Shown here piece after piece: positions 1-11,928 of a DNA stretch of 64,000 bases. The stretch is from NCBI RefSeq assembly GCF_050003625.1, contig NC_134397.1, forward strand, positions 97,758,162 through 97,822,161, given 5' to 3'. Numbering within the stretch: the stretch's first letter is position 1; every line of letters begins with the position of its first letter. The DNA is from Haematobia irritans (lineage: Eukaryota > Arthropoda > Insecta > Diptera > Muscidae). The notes below the pieces were generated by a model. The model searched no databases. It saw only the letters and a program-made list of their open reading frames with translations, and was not told the origin of the DNA. The translations under genes and the position numbers were made by a program.

Positions 1-83
1 AATAATATTGTGTTTAAAAATGTGTGTTCCAAACATATAATGTTTATAGCCAAACATATGAAAAACAGTCTTTTTCATCCGTG
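1..83 (-). repeat. End fragment of the 975-bp CATATG-rich repeat
   Basis: This piece reads, on the minus strand, like the first ~80 bp of the repeat present twice at 38789-40739 (a CACGGATGAAAAA start, then a run of CATATGTTTGG-like words). It abuts the LINE that starts near position 95, and the rest of the copy lies outside the window. Confidence 0.75.
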
Positions 84-94
84 CAGTTATTGAA

Positions 95-626
95 AGTCAA
101 ACGGGATTTTTAAACCTCAAACAAAAATCATATAACACAGTGTCACAATTCCCAAATGTATGGACATGGCTCAAGTCACTGCAAAGTAAAAACTTTCTGC
201 GCTAACTGTGCTGGTAATCATAAAACATCGGAGTGTAATGAGAGTTTGATAAAATGTGCCAATTGCAACGGTCCTCATAAATCCACCGACGATAACTGCC
301 CTAGTAAATCACATTACTTATCGCGTAAGCAGAGAAACAAGCATAGCCAGAGCGTGCACTCTCCCAATGTCATAAATAACAACACCAACTTTCCTAATGC
401 TCTTCACCAAAACTCACGAGGAACGATTGGAATCTAGCCACGTCAAGGGAACAATAATCAATACAACAACAACAATACTGGGTTCACTTCTAATGCAATG
501 CCTAACTCAGGAGAGTTATTTTCAATGCAACAATTGCAAGCACTTACAATGGAATTAAGAAATTGTAGAAACAAATTTGAACAGTTCGAAGTTATTACAA
601 CACTTGCATGTAAATTTTTGTCATAA
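95..626 (+). pseudogene. Jockey-like LINE ORF1 (gag-like, zinc knuckles), 3' part
   Basis: This is the C-terminal part of a LINE nucleocapsid-like ORF1 that would bind element RNA. Three zinc-knuckle modules occur in a row. The first keeps C..GH....C but has Ser where the second Cys should be. The second (FCANCAGNHKTSEC) and third (IKCANCNGPHKS..NC) are complete. After them come basic and Asn-rich stretches. An in-frame TAG lies at 435-437, after which the same frame continues to a TAA at 624-626 that overlaps the ATG of ORF2 (TAATG), a stop/start overlap seen in jockey-clade LINEs. The N-terminal half is absent, so the copy is 5' truncated. Confidence 0.75.
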
Positions 627-1149
627 TGATGAACACGCTAAATATTGTTACTTGGAACGCAAGAGGCGTCAAATCCAAAAGTATTGAATTATTCCAGTTT
701 TTAATTAGAAATAATGTTCATATTTGCTTATTGTCAGAGACTTGGCTTAAGTCTAACATACCATTCGGACATTCTGATTTTATTACATATAGGAACGATA
801 AAGAACTAAAGGGAGGCGGTGGAGTAGCGTTAATAGTTAGAAAACACATCTCTCATTCATTATTACCAATAGTAGACACGTCATTAATAGAAAATATTGA
901 TATTAGAATCATGGATGATTCTGGCACTATAGATATATATTCCTGTTATTTCCCAGGCGGTCGAGTTGGTAATAATGGCATTCGTAAACAAAGTTTTATG
1001 TCAGATATTCATAAACTGAGTCGAAGTGCAAGATATATTCTTGGGGGTGACTTCAATAGTAGACACCAGTCATGGGGCTGTTCGCGAGCTAACTGCTGGG
1101 GTAACATTTTATACAAGAAGCAGAACTCCTATAATTTGAATTTCATATA
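626..1149 (+). pseudogene. Jockey-like LINE ORF2, endonuclease N-terminal part
   Basis: This is the apurinic-type endonuclease domain of a jockey-like ORF2, which nicks target DNA for target-primed reverse transcription. Visible motifs are NIVTWNARGV at the start, LLSETWL (metal-binding Glu), GGGGVALIVR and GGDFNSRHQSWG. The frame runs into an LTR retrotransposon at 1150. The rest of the domain resumes at 6988 on the other side of that insertion, so the break is an insertion and not a truncation of the LINE. Confidence 0.85.
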
Positions 1150-1453
1150 TGTGGGATTGTGATCTTTACGTCAACGACCATTTAGGTAAGCTTACGCCAA
1201 TGTGGTAGCGCCGATAGAAAATGAGTGGCACCAACGACGTTCTACCACAAGAGAGTGAGAGTAGAGAAAGAAGTTGAAGTTAAAAGACACAAGACGTACG
1301 CGAGTTTAATATTAATTTTATTTTGTTACAATTACATTGAATTATTATTTTAAGTTTAACTTTTATATAATTAATAATCTATAATAAACAATTGATCTAC
1401 TTATTTTCAAATTTAAATAAAGACGTGTTTTTATTGCGAAAGGGCATCCCATA
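1150..1453 (+). repeat. 5' LTR
   Basis: It matches the 3' LTR almost base for base. It contains AATAAA-like words near 1384 and 1419 that could serve transcript end formation. The sequence immediately after it (from 1454, ATTTGGTGACAGAAGTG) sits where a tRNA primer-binding site belongs. Confidence 0.9.
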
Positions 1454-1783
1454 AATTTGGTGACAGAAGTGAAATAATAAAAGAGCCTACAAAGTGAAAT
1501 AATACTGTGTTCACAACAAAAATTATGTTAAACGAAAGACATGAACTAAAATAATCTCACAGAAATACATTCAAGCAACACAGAACATAATTTTGTGCCT
1601 GGCTTTTTGTTAAAGTGAAATTACAAAGATGATGCGAACGTTGATGAAGATGATGACGACGTCGATGACGATGATATTGGTGCAAGCAAAGGCGAAGCTG
1701 CAGCCAATAATGACGATGGTAATGATAGTCAAATCTAGAAGCCAGCAAAGACGAAACAAAATCAAAAACGAAGAAGACGATCG

Positions 1784-2735
1784 TTGTTTGTCTTTACTGA
1801 GGACGCATCCTATGCCAGCAACGAAAGAGTTCAAAGTGATGACGAAATAAGTTCAGTGGCAGCATCATCAAAATCTGTGTTTAAAGAAGGAAACAATGAC
1901 GAATATAACAACGACGCATATGCCAAAATGCCACGATTTGTTATGTCATTCAGAGATGTGGAGGATTCAATTAGAAGGTTTAATGGCGACAACAGCATAC
2001 CCGTGGAAAATTGGATTGCCGAATTTGAAGAAATGGCTGCAGTGATGCATTGGGATCAATTCCAGAAATTTGTGTTTGCAAAGAAATCATTAGGGCATAA
2101 CAACTTTTGGTAAGCTCAAAATGTGTTTGTTAAATGAGTTTAGTAGTGTCGTGAATAGCGCACAATTACATAGAATATTGAATACTACACATATGAAAAA
2201 AGACGAAGGCGTGAGAGAATATTATTATCGTATGAGAGACATTGCCTCTCGTGCAAATATCGAAGATGCTTCGCTAATACAATATGTAATTGATGGTATT
2301 AATGATTTAAATATGAATAAATCTATGTTGTACGGAGCTACAAATTTAAAAGATTTTAAAGTTAAATTAGAAAATTACGAAATGTTCCGAATTAAAGCCA
2401 ATAAAGATTTTAAGAGTAAAGATAAAATCAAATTTTCAAAACCAGAAGAAAAACTAAAACCAGAAATGAAGAAAGTCATTAAATGTTTTAATTGTGGAGG
2501 TAATGGCCACAAAGCATCCGATTGCGAGAATAAATCAAAAAGTATGAAATGTTTTAAGTGTAACAATTTTGGACATAAAGCAACGGATTGTGACCATTAC
2601 GCCCACAAAGAAAATTCGAAAGCTAATGTACGAAATATAATTGTAAATGATGGTTTAATGAATAATAAAATTCAAATTGGAAATGAAAATTTTATGTCAC
2701 TGATTGATACTGGTAAATACAATTTAGTTTCGTGA
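1784..2735 (+). pseudogene. gag of the gypsy-type element, with start of protease
   Basis: Capsid/nucleocapsid polyprotein. An acidic N terminus is followed by a capsid-like helical stretch (FNGDNSIPVENWIAEFEEM). The frame is broken by a TAA near 2111-2113 and continues in another frame from 2121. Two CCHC knuckles lie near residues 118-150 of the second segment (CFNCGGNGHKASDC and CFKCNNFGHKATDC). Near the end the aspartic protease motif LIDTGK appears, just before a TGA. The Asp-Thr-Gly triad is kept but Lys follows where Ser or Ala is usual. Confidence 0.8.
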
Positions 2736-3838
2736 AATGTTTGTAAACGTCTTGGTGTGTCTAATCTACGTAAATCTAATTTGTCTTTTGTTGGATTTGG
2801 TCCGAATGTGGCCGTAGTGGTATAAAGTCGATTGGTGAATTTGACAGGACTATACAAATAGACGATGAGGAATTTGACGTGAAATTTCAGGTTGTACCAG
2901 ACGATTGCATTGACATAGACGTAATACTAGGTGAGGATTTCTGCCGGTTGTGTCGGATTACCATATCTAAGGATGGGTTACATATTGTTAAATTCGATAT
3001 CGGACAGGACGATGACATAACACCGATTATGAGAATTAGAACTGGAGATGACGATGAAATTGATATAGACCAGAATGTTGATTCTGAGGCCGCGAATGAG
3101 GTACTTGATATCGTTAACGATTATTGACCTGTTGATATCTGTAGGAAGTCTACAGGTATTGAGATGCGAATTATATTACGTTACGAAACTCCTATCTATT
3201 CTCGTCCTAGGAGATTACCTTTGAGTGAACGACATTTTGTAGATGATCAGATCGAACGGTGGTTGAAGGAGGATATAATAGAGGAGTCAGATTCAGATTT
3301 CACTAGCCCTATCTTGATTGTGGGAAAGAAGGATGGTACCTGTAGATTATGTGTAGATTACAGGCGTGTCAATAGAGTAATAATTAGAGACTGTTTTCCT
3401 CATAGAGGACCAACTAGATCGTTTGCAAGATGCTGGGGTATTTTGTACTTTGGACTTGGAGAATGCTTTTTTCATGTATCCGTTGCAGAAGATAGTAGGA
3501 AGTACACGTCATTCGTTACACACAGTGGTCAGTACCAGTTCAAAAGAATTCCATTTGGACTATGCAATTCTCCGAGTGTATTTCAGCGATATATAAATTC
3601 TATTTTTCGGGATTTTTTGAGGAAGGGTATCGCTTCTACGTATATTGACGATATTGTAATTCCAGCCGTCGACGATAAGAGTGCTGTTGAAAACCTACGA
3701 CTTGCTGTGGAGAGATGCCGCGAGTTTGGGCTCCGAATTAAATTCAAGAAATGCCAGTTTTTGAAGAGAAAGATACTATACTTGGGTCATGAGATAGGTG
3801 GTCAGAACACAGATAAAAATAAGTTTGAGAACCAATAA
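2736..3838 (+). pseudogene. pol: protease remainder and reverse transcriptase
   Basis: After the stop at 2735 the protease continues in pieces, including VILGEDF, the equivalent of the ILG.D motif. The reverse transcriptase starts near 3164: FTSPILIVGKKDGTCRLCVDYRRVN (residues ~45-70) is the palm entry, PFGLCNSPSVFQRY is the typical gypsy B motif, and YIDDIVI holds the catalytic Asp pair. The frame is lost near 3826 just after the GHEI motif, where a foreign ~1-kb repeat begins. A stretch around 3400-3430 looks scrambled relative to the family, so this RT is unlikely to be functional. Confidence 0.82.
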
Positions 3839-4866
3839 CTTTTGTTGGAAAACCAATAACAAAATTTGTTAATTTTCCTGCAACAAACTAATTTGTACTT
3901 TTAATAACCATTATTACAAAAAAGTTGTTAGCAATCGTTACCATCAGAAGGCAACAAATAATTTGTGTTCTCAATAACATAATTTGTAAGTAATTTGTTG
4001 AGCATCCAACAGTTCAAAATATTTGTTGTTGAACGTTACTTTTAATCCTCAACAAATATTTTTGAATTTGAACGAAAAAATTTGTATGTGGTTTGTTGCA
4101 GTCTATCAATGACCTGTAACAAATTTATTGGTGTATTGACAAAAAATTAAATTGAAATTGACAGAATTATTGCACCAAAATTGCAAAATTGCCGGAACAA
4201 TTTTGGAGATATTTTGTTAAGTACACACAGAGAATGAATATGACAAAATGCTATTTTTGGACGGGGAACATGTAACATTTTTGTGTCGAAAATCCTATAC
4301 TCAGTTTTGTAAATGTATGACGATTTTAAATTTGAGTAGTCCAGGGTCTAGCAAGCATTTTGACAACTTTTGGCCCAGTGATATATATTCTAGTTAATTA
4401 GAATTGTAATAACTCTAATCCCGATATTAATACGGTTTTATTAATTATCTCATACAACAAACACATTTAACTACCAAATTTAAAAAATATAAATTTTTTA
4501 CAGGCATTTATAAATGCTTTTCTGTATTCTCTGACGAATGAGCTCTTTGCTTGCTATCATACACGTGCATGTGCTCATACTCATTTTGTTCTAACGGTAT
4601 TCTTCGCATACTTTTTTTAGCTTTCGTACATGTTTTCAACGATGTGCGCGTCACCAGTCTTGTATTTTTGTTTTTGTTTTCATATCGATAGCAGTCAACT
4701 AATTTCGCAACAAAACAATTTGTTGAAAATTCAGAATATTTCTATTATTTCCTCTGTCAAGCATCTACAAACACATTTCAACAACAAATGTCTCATATTC
4801 AATAGACAAATTTGTTGAGCATCAGCAGATTTTACATACAAATAAAGTTGTTAATATTTATTTGCA
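3826..4866. repeat. ~1-kb CAACAAAT/ATTTGTTG-rich repeat inside pol
   Basis: The segment interrupts pol between the GHEI motif and its continuation (SLRQLESFLGLASYFRKF) at ~4880. It is AT-rich and saturated with the word CAACAAAT and its complement ATTTGTTG, especially in the first 350 bp and the last 150 bp. Its right end (4848-4866) reads like a 3' splice acceptor (TATTTATTTGCAG). No transposase is visible. The two ends share the CAACAAAT theme but do not form a clear long terminal inverted repeat. It is probably a non-autonomous DNA element. Confidence 0.55.
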
Positions 4867-4879
4867 GTTATTTTTTTGT

Positions 4880-6698
4880 GTGAAGATTATGCCATCCGCA
4901 GCAAAGGCAGAAGCTCTATTGAAGTTTAGGATACCTCAGAGCTTGAGACAGTTGGAAAGCTTTTTAGGATTGGCGAGTTATTTCCGTAAATTTATTCGTA
5001 ATTTTTCGGTGATAGCAAAACCATTAAGTGACTTGAGAAAGCAGGGAGCTAAATTCGAATTTGGGCAACCACAACTTCGCGCATTTAATGAATTGAAGTC
5101 CATTATGTGTGAGGGACCCGTTCTGAGAATCTTTAACGACACTTATGAAACTAATGCAGAGATGTCCAGAAGATTGCCAACTGCATCCAGTCTATTATTT
5201 CAGTCGTAAAACCTCAGATGTATAACGTAGATATTGTAGCTATGAGTTAGAAATTCTAGCTGTCGTTGAAGCTGTGTCGAAATTTAGGATTTATCTGTTA
5301 GGTAGACATTTTAAATTAGTTACGGACTGCAATGCATTTGTGAAGACAACGGATAGAAAGGATTTAAGTGCTAGGGTAGCGAGATACGTGATTTTTCTGC
5401 AGGAATACGATTCTGTGGTGGATAATGCTAATCAAAGACGACGATATAATTTCCAATATACGAAGAACACAAATTAGTGACGACGAACTAAACCCCATTT
5501 TTGAGATTCTTGGACAGATGGATACATACGATGGATACTTTACGAGATCGGATATTCTTTACAAATTGGTGAATGACGAAGAATTGGTTGTAGTACCCAA
5601 GACGATGCAGCGTGAGATTATTAGAAGAGCTCACGAAAAGGGTCATTTCGCAGTTAGGAAGACGAGGGAATTGATTGACAAGGAATTCTATATCCCGCAT
5701 CTGGAGGACAAAATTAAGAAACATATTTTGAACTGTGTTCAGTGTGTTATATACAACAGAAAGCGTGGGAAACAGGAGGGTGGACTTCATTCTTTGGTCA
5801 ATGGGGCCGAACCTTTTCATACTTACCATATTGATTTTTTGGGACCTTTAGAGACGACAAGTAAGCGCTATAAACATATTTTCGCAGTAATTGATTCTTT
5901 CACGAAATTTTGTTGGCTTTATCCTTCGTCTAATGACGCGATAACGAAATTACGAGCTCAGAGTTCAGTTTTTGGAAACCCAAATCAAATTGTGTCGGAC
6001 CGAGGAACAGCTTTTACGAGTGATGAGTTTCGCGGATACTGTGAAGAGGAGGGAATAAAACATTCGAAAATAACTACAGGACTGCCTAAGGCAAATGGAC
6101 AAATTGAGCGATTGAATAATGAATAATTAGTGTTTTGTCCAAATTGAGTATAGATGATCCGACTAAGTGGTATCGTTATGTCGACAAGGTCCAACAGGTA
6201 ATTAATTCGATGCATTGCCGCAGTATTGATAAGACACCTTTCGAGCTTTTAACAGGCGTAAAAATGAGAAATAAAGAGGTTTTTACCATTAAGGAACTGT
6301 TAGATCAACAACAAATAGAGAACTTTTCGGAGGAAAGGGAAAATATGAGGCAGGAAGCTAAAAGACAGATTTTGAAAGTACAGGAGGAAAATATGAAAAA
6401 TGTAGGCAGGAATCGTGAGAAGGCAAACCGATATTGTATAAAGGATTTAGTTGCTATTAAAAGGACTCAGTTAGGTGGAGGACAGAAATTACGACCAAAA
6501 TATTTAGGCCCATACGAGATAACAAGAGTAAAACCTAACGATACGTATGATGTAGTAAAGGTAGGAATTTTCGAAGGACCACAAAGGACGACTACATGTG
6601 CTGAGTATATCAAGCCATGGCCTTTAGAAGAAGAGGACTTGGACGAGGGACAATTCGAGACGAATGTCGGTCAGGATGGCCGAGTTGTGGGATTGTGA
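4880..6698 (+). pseudogene. pol: connection/RNase H remnant and integrase
   Basis: The first segment carries the post-RT connection (LESFLGLASYFRKFIRNFSV) and part of RNase H (KFRIYLLGRHFKLVTDCNA, near 5280-5340), joined across stops. The integrase follows: an HHCC zinc finger (RRAHEKGHF ... LNCVQC), then catalytic residues in HIDFLGPL, IVSDRGTAF and QIERLN, consistent with D,D(35)E. A TAA at ~6124 and a frame change split the core from the C-terminal part (RPKYLGPYEI, chromo-like tail region). The final frame ends inside the 3' LTR start. Most of RNase H is missing, which would disable the element. Confidence 0.85.
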
Positions 6699-6983
6699 TC
6701 TTTACGTCAACGATCATTTAGGTAAGCTTACGCCGATGTGGTAGCGCCGATAGAAAATGAGTGGCACCAACGACGTTCTACCACAAGAGAGTGAGAGTAG
6801 AGAAAGAAGTTGAAGTTAAAAGACACAAGACGTACGCGAGTTTAATATTAATTTTATTTTGTTACATTGAATTATTATTTTAAGTTTAACTTTTATATAA
6901 TTAATAATCTATAATAAACAATTGAACTACTTATTTCCAAATTTAAATAAAGACGTGTTTTTATTACGAAAGGCCATCCCATA
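6686..6983 (+). repeat. 3' LTR
   Basis: Nearly identical partner of the 5' LTR; the 6-bp length difference is a deletion within the TTGTTACA..TTG stretch. It is followed by the TATA target duplication, and then the LINE endonuclease frame resumes at 6988. Confidence 0.9.
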
Positions 6984-6987
6984 TATA

Positions 6988-8870
6988 TCCGGACGAAAGT
7001 ACTTATATACCGTCAAGACTTAATCACTAAGGATCCACCCTTGACTTTTTTATCACTAACTTCACTGGTCAATTGACTACGGCTGAAGTTATAAATGACC
7101 TTAGTTCCGATCACCTGCCTGTTAAATTGTCTTTGGGCCGAAGTAATGGGGACACGGTACGTAAGTTTTTTGATTTTAGGAATGCCAACTGGCATAGACT
7201 ATAGATATATTTCTTAATATACCTTCGACATATAGATATATTTCTTAATATACCTTCTGAGTATGATCTTATTACAACGGAGCAGATTGACTCAGCTTTG
7301 GATCATTTTACTGACACTATCAATCTCATTTACTGTTCCTATGAGACAACTTAAGTCATTCAATCGAAAATTGCCAAGATCCAATCTCTGATCACCAGGC
7401 GAAATTCGTACCGCCGTGACTGGCTACGTTATAGAAATATTGATGACTACTATGAATTTAAGACATTGAATTCCGTCATAAAGTAGCAAATAGAAAAATT
7501 TAGAAACGGGTCTTGGAACCGAGTATTGTCTAGTTTAGACAAATCATCGCGGCCATTTTGGAACCTGTCAAAAATTATTAGAAACAAAACAAGAGCAATC
7601 CCAATTTTAAGGGAAAACAATAAACGTTATTGTACAACTGAGGAGAAATATGAGGTTTTGGATGAGACATTTCAAAAAAACCATAATTATTCAGCTAATA
7701 TTAGCGACACGGAAACCCTTGCTAATAACACAATTAATGAGGTCTATTCCAGATCTCTCTATATTTGGCACAAATGTTGAAAGAATCCATGCCATTATAA
7801 AATGACTTAAGATCAGGAAATCGCCAGGTATAGATGGCATAAATAATGACGGTCTTAAATTTCTAGGCACTACATGTTCGAAATTGTTCAATAAACTGCT
7901 GGGTGTCCTCAGGGATCATGTTTATCACCTATACTTTATAATATCTACACATCTGATATTCCAAATTTAGAGAATTGTACTACTTCGATATTTGCGGATG
8001 ACACTGCAATACTATCTTCTGCTAAATTAGCCTCGGACATAATATCCAATCTGGAATCTGCACTCAGTGTGCTAAATGACTATTTCAATAAGTGGAAGAT
8101 AGCAGTCAATTGTGAAAAAAGTCAATCGATTTTCTTTACTAGGAAGAGAAAATTGTGTTTCTTACCACAGACTTGTATTGTTTTACGTGGTGTAGAAATT
8201 GAGTGGGAAAAATCGGTAAAGTATTTAGGTGTTACTTTAGATCCGAAATTAACTTACAAAGATCATATCTCATATATCATCAACAAATGTAATATTCTGA
8301 TTCGTACCCTGTATCCTTTTATAAATAGGAAATCGACATTAAGAATCGATAATAAGATGTTAATTTTTAAATGTATATTTCGTTCCGTTATATATTATGC
8401 TGCCCCCGTATGGGCTAAAAGTGCAAATTGCTTTCTACAAAAACTTCAAGTGCTATAAAACAAATTACTAAAGTTGATATACAATCTACCCCGAAGCTAC
8501 TCAACTTCTCGATTACATGAAATTGCAGATATTGATCTCATAGCAGTTAAGATAAATATATTATATATAGTATAATAGATTATGTATAGTATCTGTACAT
8601 AATCACATTGTAGATCTAATATCTTCTTAGTATTTAAAATAGTTTTTAAGTAGTTCTTAGGAAATTTTAGCATAAAAAAAAAAAACAAAGTTCAAATAGG
8701 GTTTTGGAAAATTTTTACCTTCCATTGTAAACAGTAATAATTAAATAATCTTTCATCGCATCTTGTAATATTTTAGCAGAAAAAGGAAATACTCTTAAAC
8801 TCTTTAAGTTAGAATATTAGATGTAAGCAATTTATGTATTACCATGAATACAATAAACAATTGAAATTGA
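6988..8870 (+). pseudogene. Jockey-like LINE ORF2 continued (endonuclease end, RT remnant, 3' UTR)
   Basis: The frame interrupted at 1149 resumes with YPDESTYIPSR. An in-frame TAA follows, then GSTLDFFITN and SSDHLPVKL, which holds the endonuclease SDH motif. A 33-34-bp direct duplication (TATAGATATATTTC...) lies at ~7200-7258. Pre-RT sequence follows (7526-7780). The core of the RT is deleted near 7900; after the junction LSPILYNIYTSDIP and IFADDTAILS give the end of the palm, including the catalytic Asp pair. The thumb follows (KYLGVTLDPKLTYKDHI) up to 8458. The 3' UTR ends in an A-rich stretch near 8870. Confidence 0.8.
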
Positions 8871-9235
8871 AATATTTAAAACTTCAGTCACAGGCTAAGT
8901 ACAATATTAAGCATAACTTTTGATAGAAGTGTCCAATAAATTCCCACTTTTGACAGGATGTAATTCACATCAGTCCGAATAAAAAACAACGAACTCCATC
9001 AAAACATGCTAAGTCGACTTAGCGTACTCTGAAATGAGGGCATCGATATGTTACATTGTATCTTCATATAATAAATTAATTAAATATAACGAAAACTATT
9101 GTAGGTGAAATTGTAGGGAGAAAAGGTTGTGGATGTAGGGGAAAGTGTTTTTTTTTTTTTGCCTTGTAGGGTAAACTGAATTTTTTTCTGGCAACACTGG
9201 ATGTGATGCTGCTCGTTTACTGATTGTAAGAATAT
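8871..9235. other. Spacer, no recognised feature
   Basis: AT-rich sequence with a T10 run near 9150 and no long ORF or repeat boundary that I can recognise. Confidence 0.5.
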
Positions 9236-10370
9236 TTATTTATTTAAGCGAATACATATATGATGCTTAACTTATACTACAACTAGTCTCTATTATGAAG
9301 AAGTCACTAACCAGTAGTTATTTATTAACAATCAATAGACTTATAGAAATTTAAAATATCCTAAGACTAAACTAGGACAATTATTGTTGTAAAAATTTTA
9401 TTTAGAGTTGAGGCTTTCATATATTAAAGCGAGTTAATAAATCATGTGGTTTGAAACGGCTCAACCTTCTAGGTTAATTGGAAGTTTGGAGTAAATTACG
9501 GGCTTCGTTCTATAGACGGATAAGATGTTTTTCTGCATTTCTAGAGATTTCCTCTTTGATCGTAGTTATTTTTAAGTCTCGGTGAAGGGCACTATTTCGG
9601 ACATACCACCACTTATCGCTTTGTTTGGAGACCTTTGTATTTTTTCGATAGAACTGTTTGCAGCATATCCCCATAGTTGAAATTTTTCCGATTAACCAGA
9701 TTAACTTGCGATATTTTATATTTAGTTCTTCCCACTTTTTATCAATATGAATTTCCCAGTTTAATTTAGAATCCAGTGTAAAACCAAGATATTTTGCTGA
9801 ATTTGAAAAAGGCACTTGTTAATTGCCCATTTTTAGGGGTTTGTATCTTGAGGTAATTTTCGCAAAGTCAACATGAACAGATTTGCTACTGTTGAGGTTT
9901 AGGCCCCAGTTTTGTGAACCTTGTTTAAAGACGCCTGGAGGTTATGTAAGGATACATCAGTTGACATTAAAACTGCCATCTGAAAATGTTCCAATTAAAC
10001 AATCTTCGTTAACAGGCATATCGTGAGTGTAAAGTATACTGCCCTGCGGAACTCCTACAGATATTCGGTATAGATTAGTAAATTCATTATCAGGGCATAC
10101 TCTATAAAATCGATTACTCAGGTATGAGCTAAGAATCTCACAATAATTCGTTGGAAGTGATCTGCTGAGCTTTAGAAATGTCCAAGAATACAGCGGAGCA
10201 AACTTGTTTTCTCTCGAAAGCTTTTTCAATATTATCGGTGACTCTATGAACTAGTTCGATAATCGAGTGCTTTTTCTGGAATCCAAATTGATGGTCCGGA
10301 ATTATATTTCTTGAAACAAAGGTTTAAGAAGTTCCAAAGGGATGTGACAAATATTCATGTTATAAACCGG
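9236..10370 (-). pseudogene. Jockey-like LINE reverse transcriptase relic
   Basis: Minus-strand remnant of a second jockey-clade LINE. Reading from the right, LPTNYCEILSSYLSNRFYRV and GVPQGSILY give RT motifs before the palm. The expected catalytic Y/FADD region is reduced to a damaged FSDGS. The thumb (AKYLGFTLDSKLNWEIHIDKKW) follows across a frameshift. Segments between conserved motifs are missing. It is distinct in sequence from the jockey-like copy at 7-8.8 kb. It is too degraded to encode a protein. Confidence 0.72.
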
Positions 10371-10639
10371 CATTGTGTACATTGTGAAATTCTGAAAAAA
10401 TATTAAAAAAATAACTTATTAGTTTCCTAACATTTCAATTGAAAATTATCAAATCAATTACGCGTATTGTGCAAATTTTTAGTATGCAAAAGTTATGTGA
10501 CAAATTTTCACAACCCGGCATAGACATACAAGCCAGCAATAAGTGTATTCACAGAATTTAAGGGACGAAAGACAATATATAATAAGAGAAAATGCCCGAT
10601 TGAGACAACGCGTGAGCACACGAAGATCATTGGCATCAT
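10371..10639. other. Spacer, no recognised feature
   Basis: AT-rich; the short open frames here match nothing I recognise. Confidence 0.4.
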
Positions 10640-11342
10640 AAATACAATCGCTTGACATCATGTTCATCAATTATCAGTTTGTTTTCTGGAATTTTTCTAG
10701 TAATGAAAAAGACAATCAGGTCAGGAGTTTCAGATACGTCTGTCAATAAATCATATGGATCGCTTGGATTTGTCAAACGCTGGAGTAAGGAGTTTTCTGA
10801 CCCAACAAGACTTCACTTGTGTGTCCAATCCTTGAATATGGATCCTTGAATATGGGACCCACAGTATCAAATACACTGCAACCGTGATGAATCTGTACAA
10901 AAGCAATTTCTATTGTTTTGTTTACGTCGGAACAACTGGACTTCTCAAACCATGCCATCTTACGAGGAAAGACTTTCACTTGTCAAATTGCCTACACTGA
11001 AAAGTAGACATACTATGCTGAATATCTGTTTATGGTTGATGTTATTAATGGTAGATTTAAATCTGAGTTCCTTCTTAACAGTATCTCATTCAATGAACCG
11101 TCAAGACCTACTCGTAATTTTGAACTGCTTCGCATTCAGTACTTTCGCACAAACTTTGAAAATAACGATCCTGTTCGCCGACTATGTGATGAGTTTAATA
11201 AATACTATAAATATTTTGATCTTTCAGAAGATAAATATACTATAAAAAGAAATATTACACTATTATTAAATACTTAGGAATAAGATACCATTTGTAAATA
11301 TAGTAGTGTAGCATTGTTAGTCTGTAAGGATTACTCCATAGA

Positions 11343-11377
<35 letters not shown>
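10640..11377 (+). pseudogene. 3' end of an I/LOA-group-like LINE with (TAA)n tail
   Basis: Plus-strand C-terminal tail of a LINE ORF2. GSLGFVKRWSKEFSDP is the post-thumb helix. ESVQKQFLLF..R, PSYEERLSLVKLPTLKSRH and a MLLMVDLNLSS-type segment are the characteristic C-terminal region that follows RT in several arthropod LINEs, here spread over two frames. The copy ends in an (AAT/TAA)n run at 11344-11376. I-type elements are known for TAA-repeat 3' tails, which supports the assignment, although sequence over the missing RT core would be needed to fix the clade. Strongly 5' truncated. Confidence 0.68.
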
Positions 11378-11380
<3 letters not shown>

Positions 11381-11880
11381 GTACGCTGGCTTACCGATTG
11401 ATTTTACTGTACATCCAGTATTCGTGAGTGCACGATGTAGTTCTCTGCCCTTTGGTGTGGTCAATCTAAGTCCCCATTGTATGTTCTTTGCATTGAAATC
11501 CCATCCCATAATAAATATATGTTTATATGAATTTAGCATGTCTTTGTATTGATCAAATTTTATATTTTGTCGTGGTGGACTGTAAACAAATGAAAATGAT
11601 ACCAGCGTTTTGTTTATGTCAATTGTTATAGTTGTAACTTGAAATTCGCCTACAGATATTGTATTTTCAAGCCAGTGTTTAATTGAAGTTATAATAATAT
11701 CAGCACTTCCTCCTTGTGGTGTTACTTAGATGGGGTGCATATATCGTAGTCTTCAATTTTCACGAATGAATCTTTAACAAAATGTGTCTCGCTTATGAGA
11801 CATATATCAATATTTTTTCATATAAGATTTTAAGATTCCATTTGCGTTCCACTGCATATTTTGTTTTAATGTCTGCTTCT
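11378..11880 (-). pseudogene. Jockey-like LINE endonuclease relic
   Basis: On the minus strand, an endonuclease domain in pieces: upstream EN residues between 11540 and 11880, then IMGWDFNAKNIQWGLRL (the GG/D.NA motif) and a GRELHRALTNTGC helix, ending PAYF at the junction with the (TAA)n tail of the neighbouring LINE. It belongs with the gag-like segments at 11929-13061. All of RT is missing, evidently removed or displaced at the junction near 11377. Confidence 0.7.
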
Positions 11881-11928
11881 ATTGAAGTGTATTGAAAAAA
11901 TTCTCCTCTAACAAGCTTAAACGGTTGT

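Larger units (their letters stand above)
1150..6983 (+). mobile_element. Ty3/gypsy-type LTR retrotransposon inserted in the jockey LINE
   Basis: The two LTRs (1150-1453 and 6686-6983) both start TGTGGGATTG and end ATCCCATA. They differ by about six substitutions and one 6-bp indel by eye, so the insertion is fairly recent. TATA flanks both sides (1146-1149 and 6984-6987), and removing the element rejoins the LINE endonuclease frame. The order is LTR, gag with CCHC knuckles, protease, reverse transcriptase, RNase H remnant, integrase, LTR, which is the Ty3/gypsy order. The integrase style suggests the mdg3/micropia/blastopia side of the family, but that placement is tentative. Several stops and a 1-kb insertion in pol make this copy defective. 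Confidence 0.9.

Noticed and set aside
1557..1850. His-rich and Met/Lys-rich open frames on opposite strands
   Set aside because: They are alternate frames of the acidic, GAT/GAC-rich gag leader of the gypsy element.
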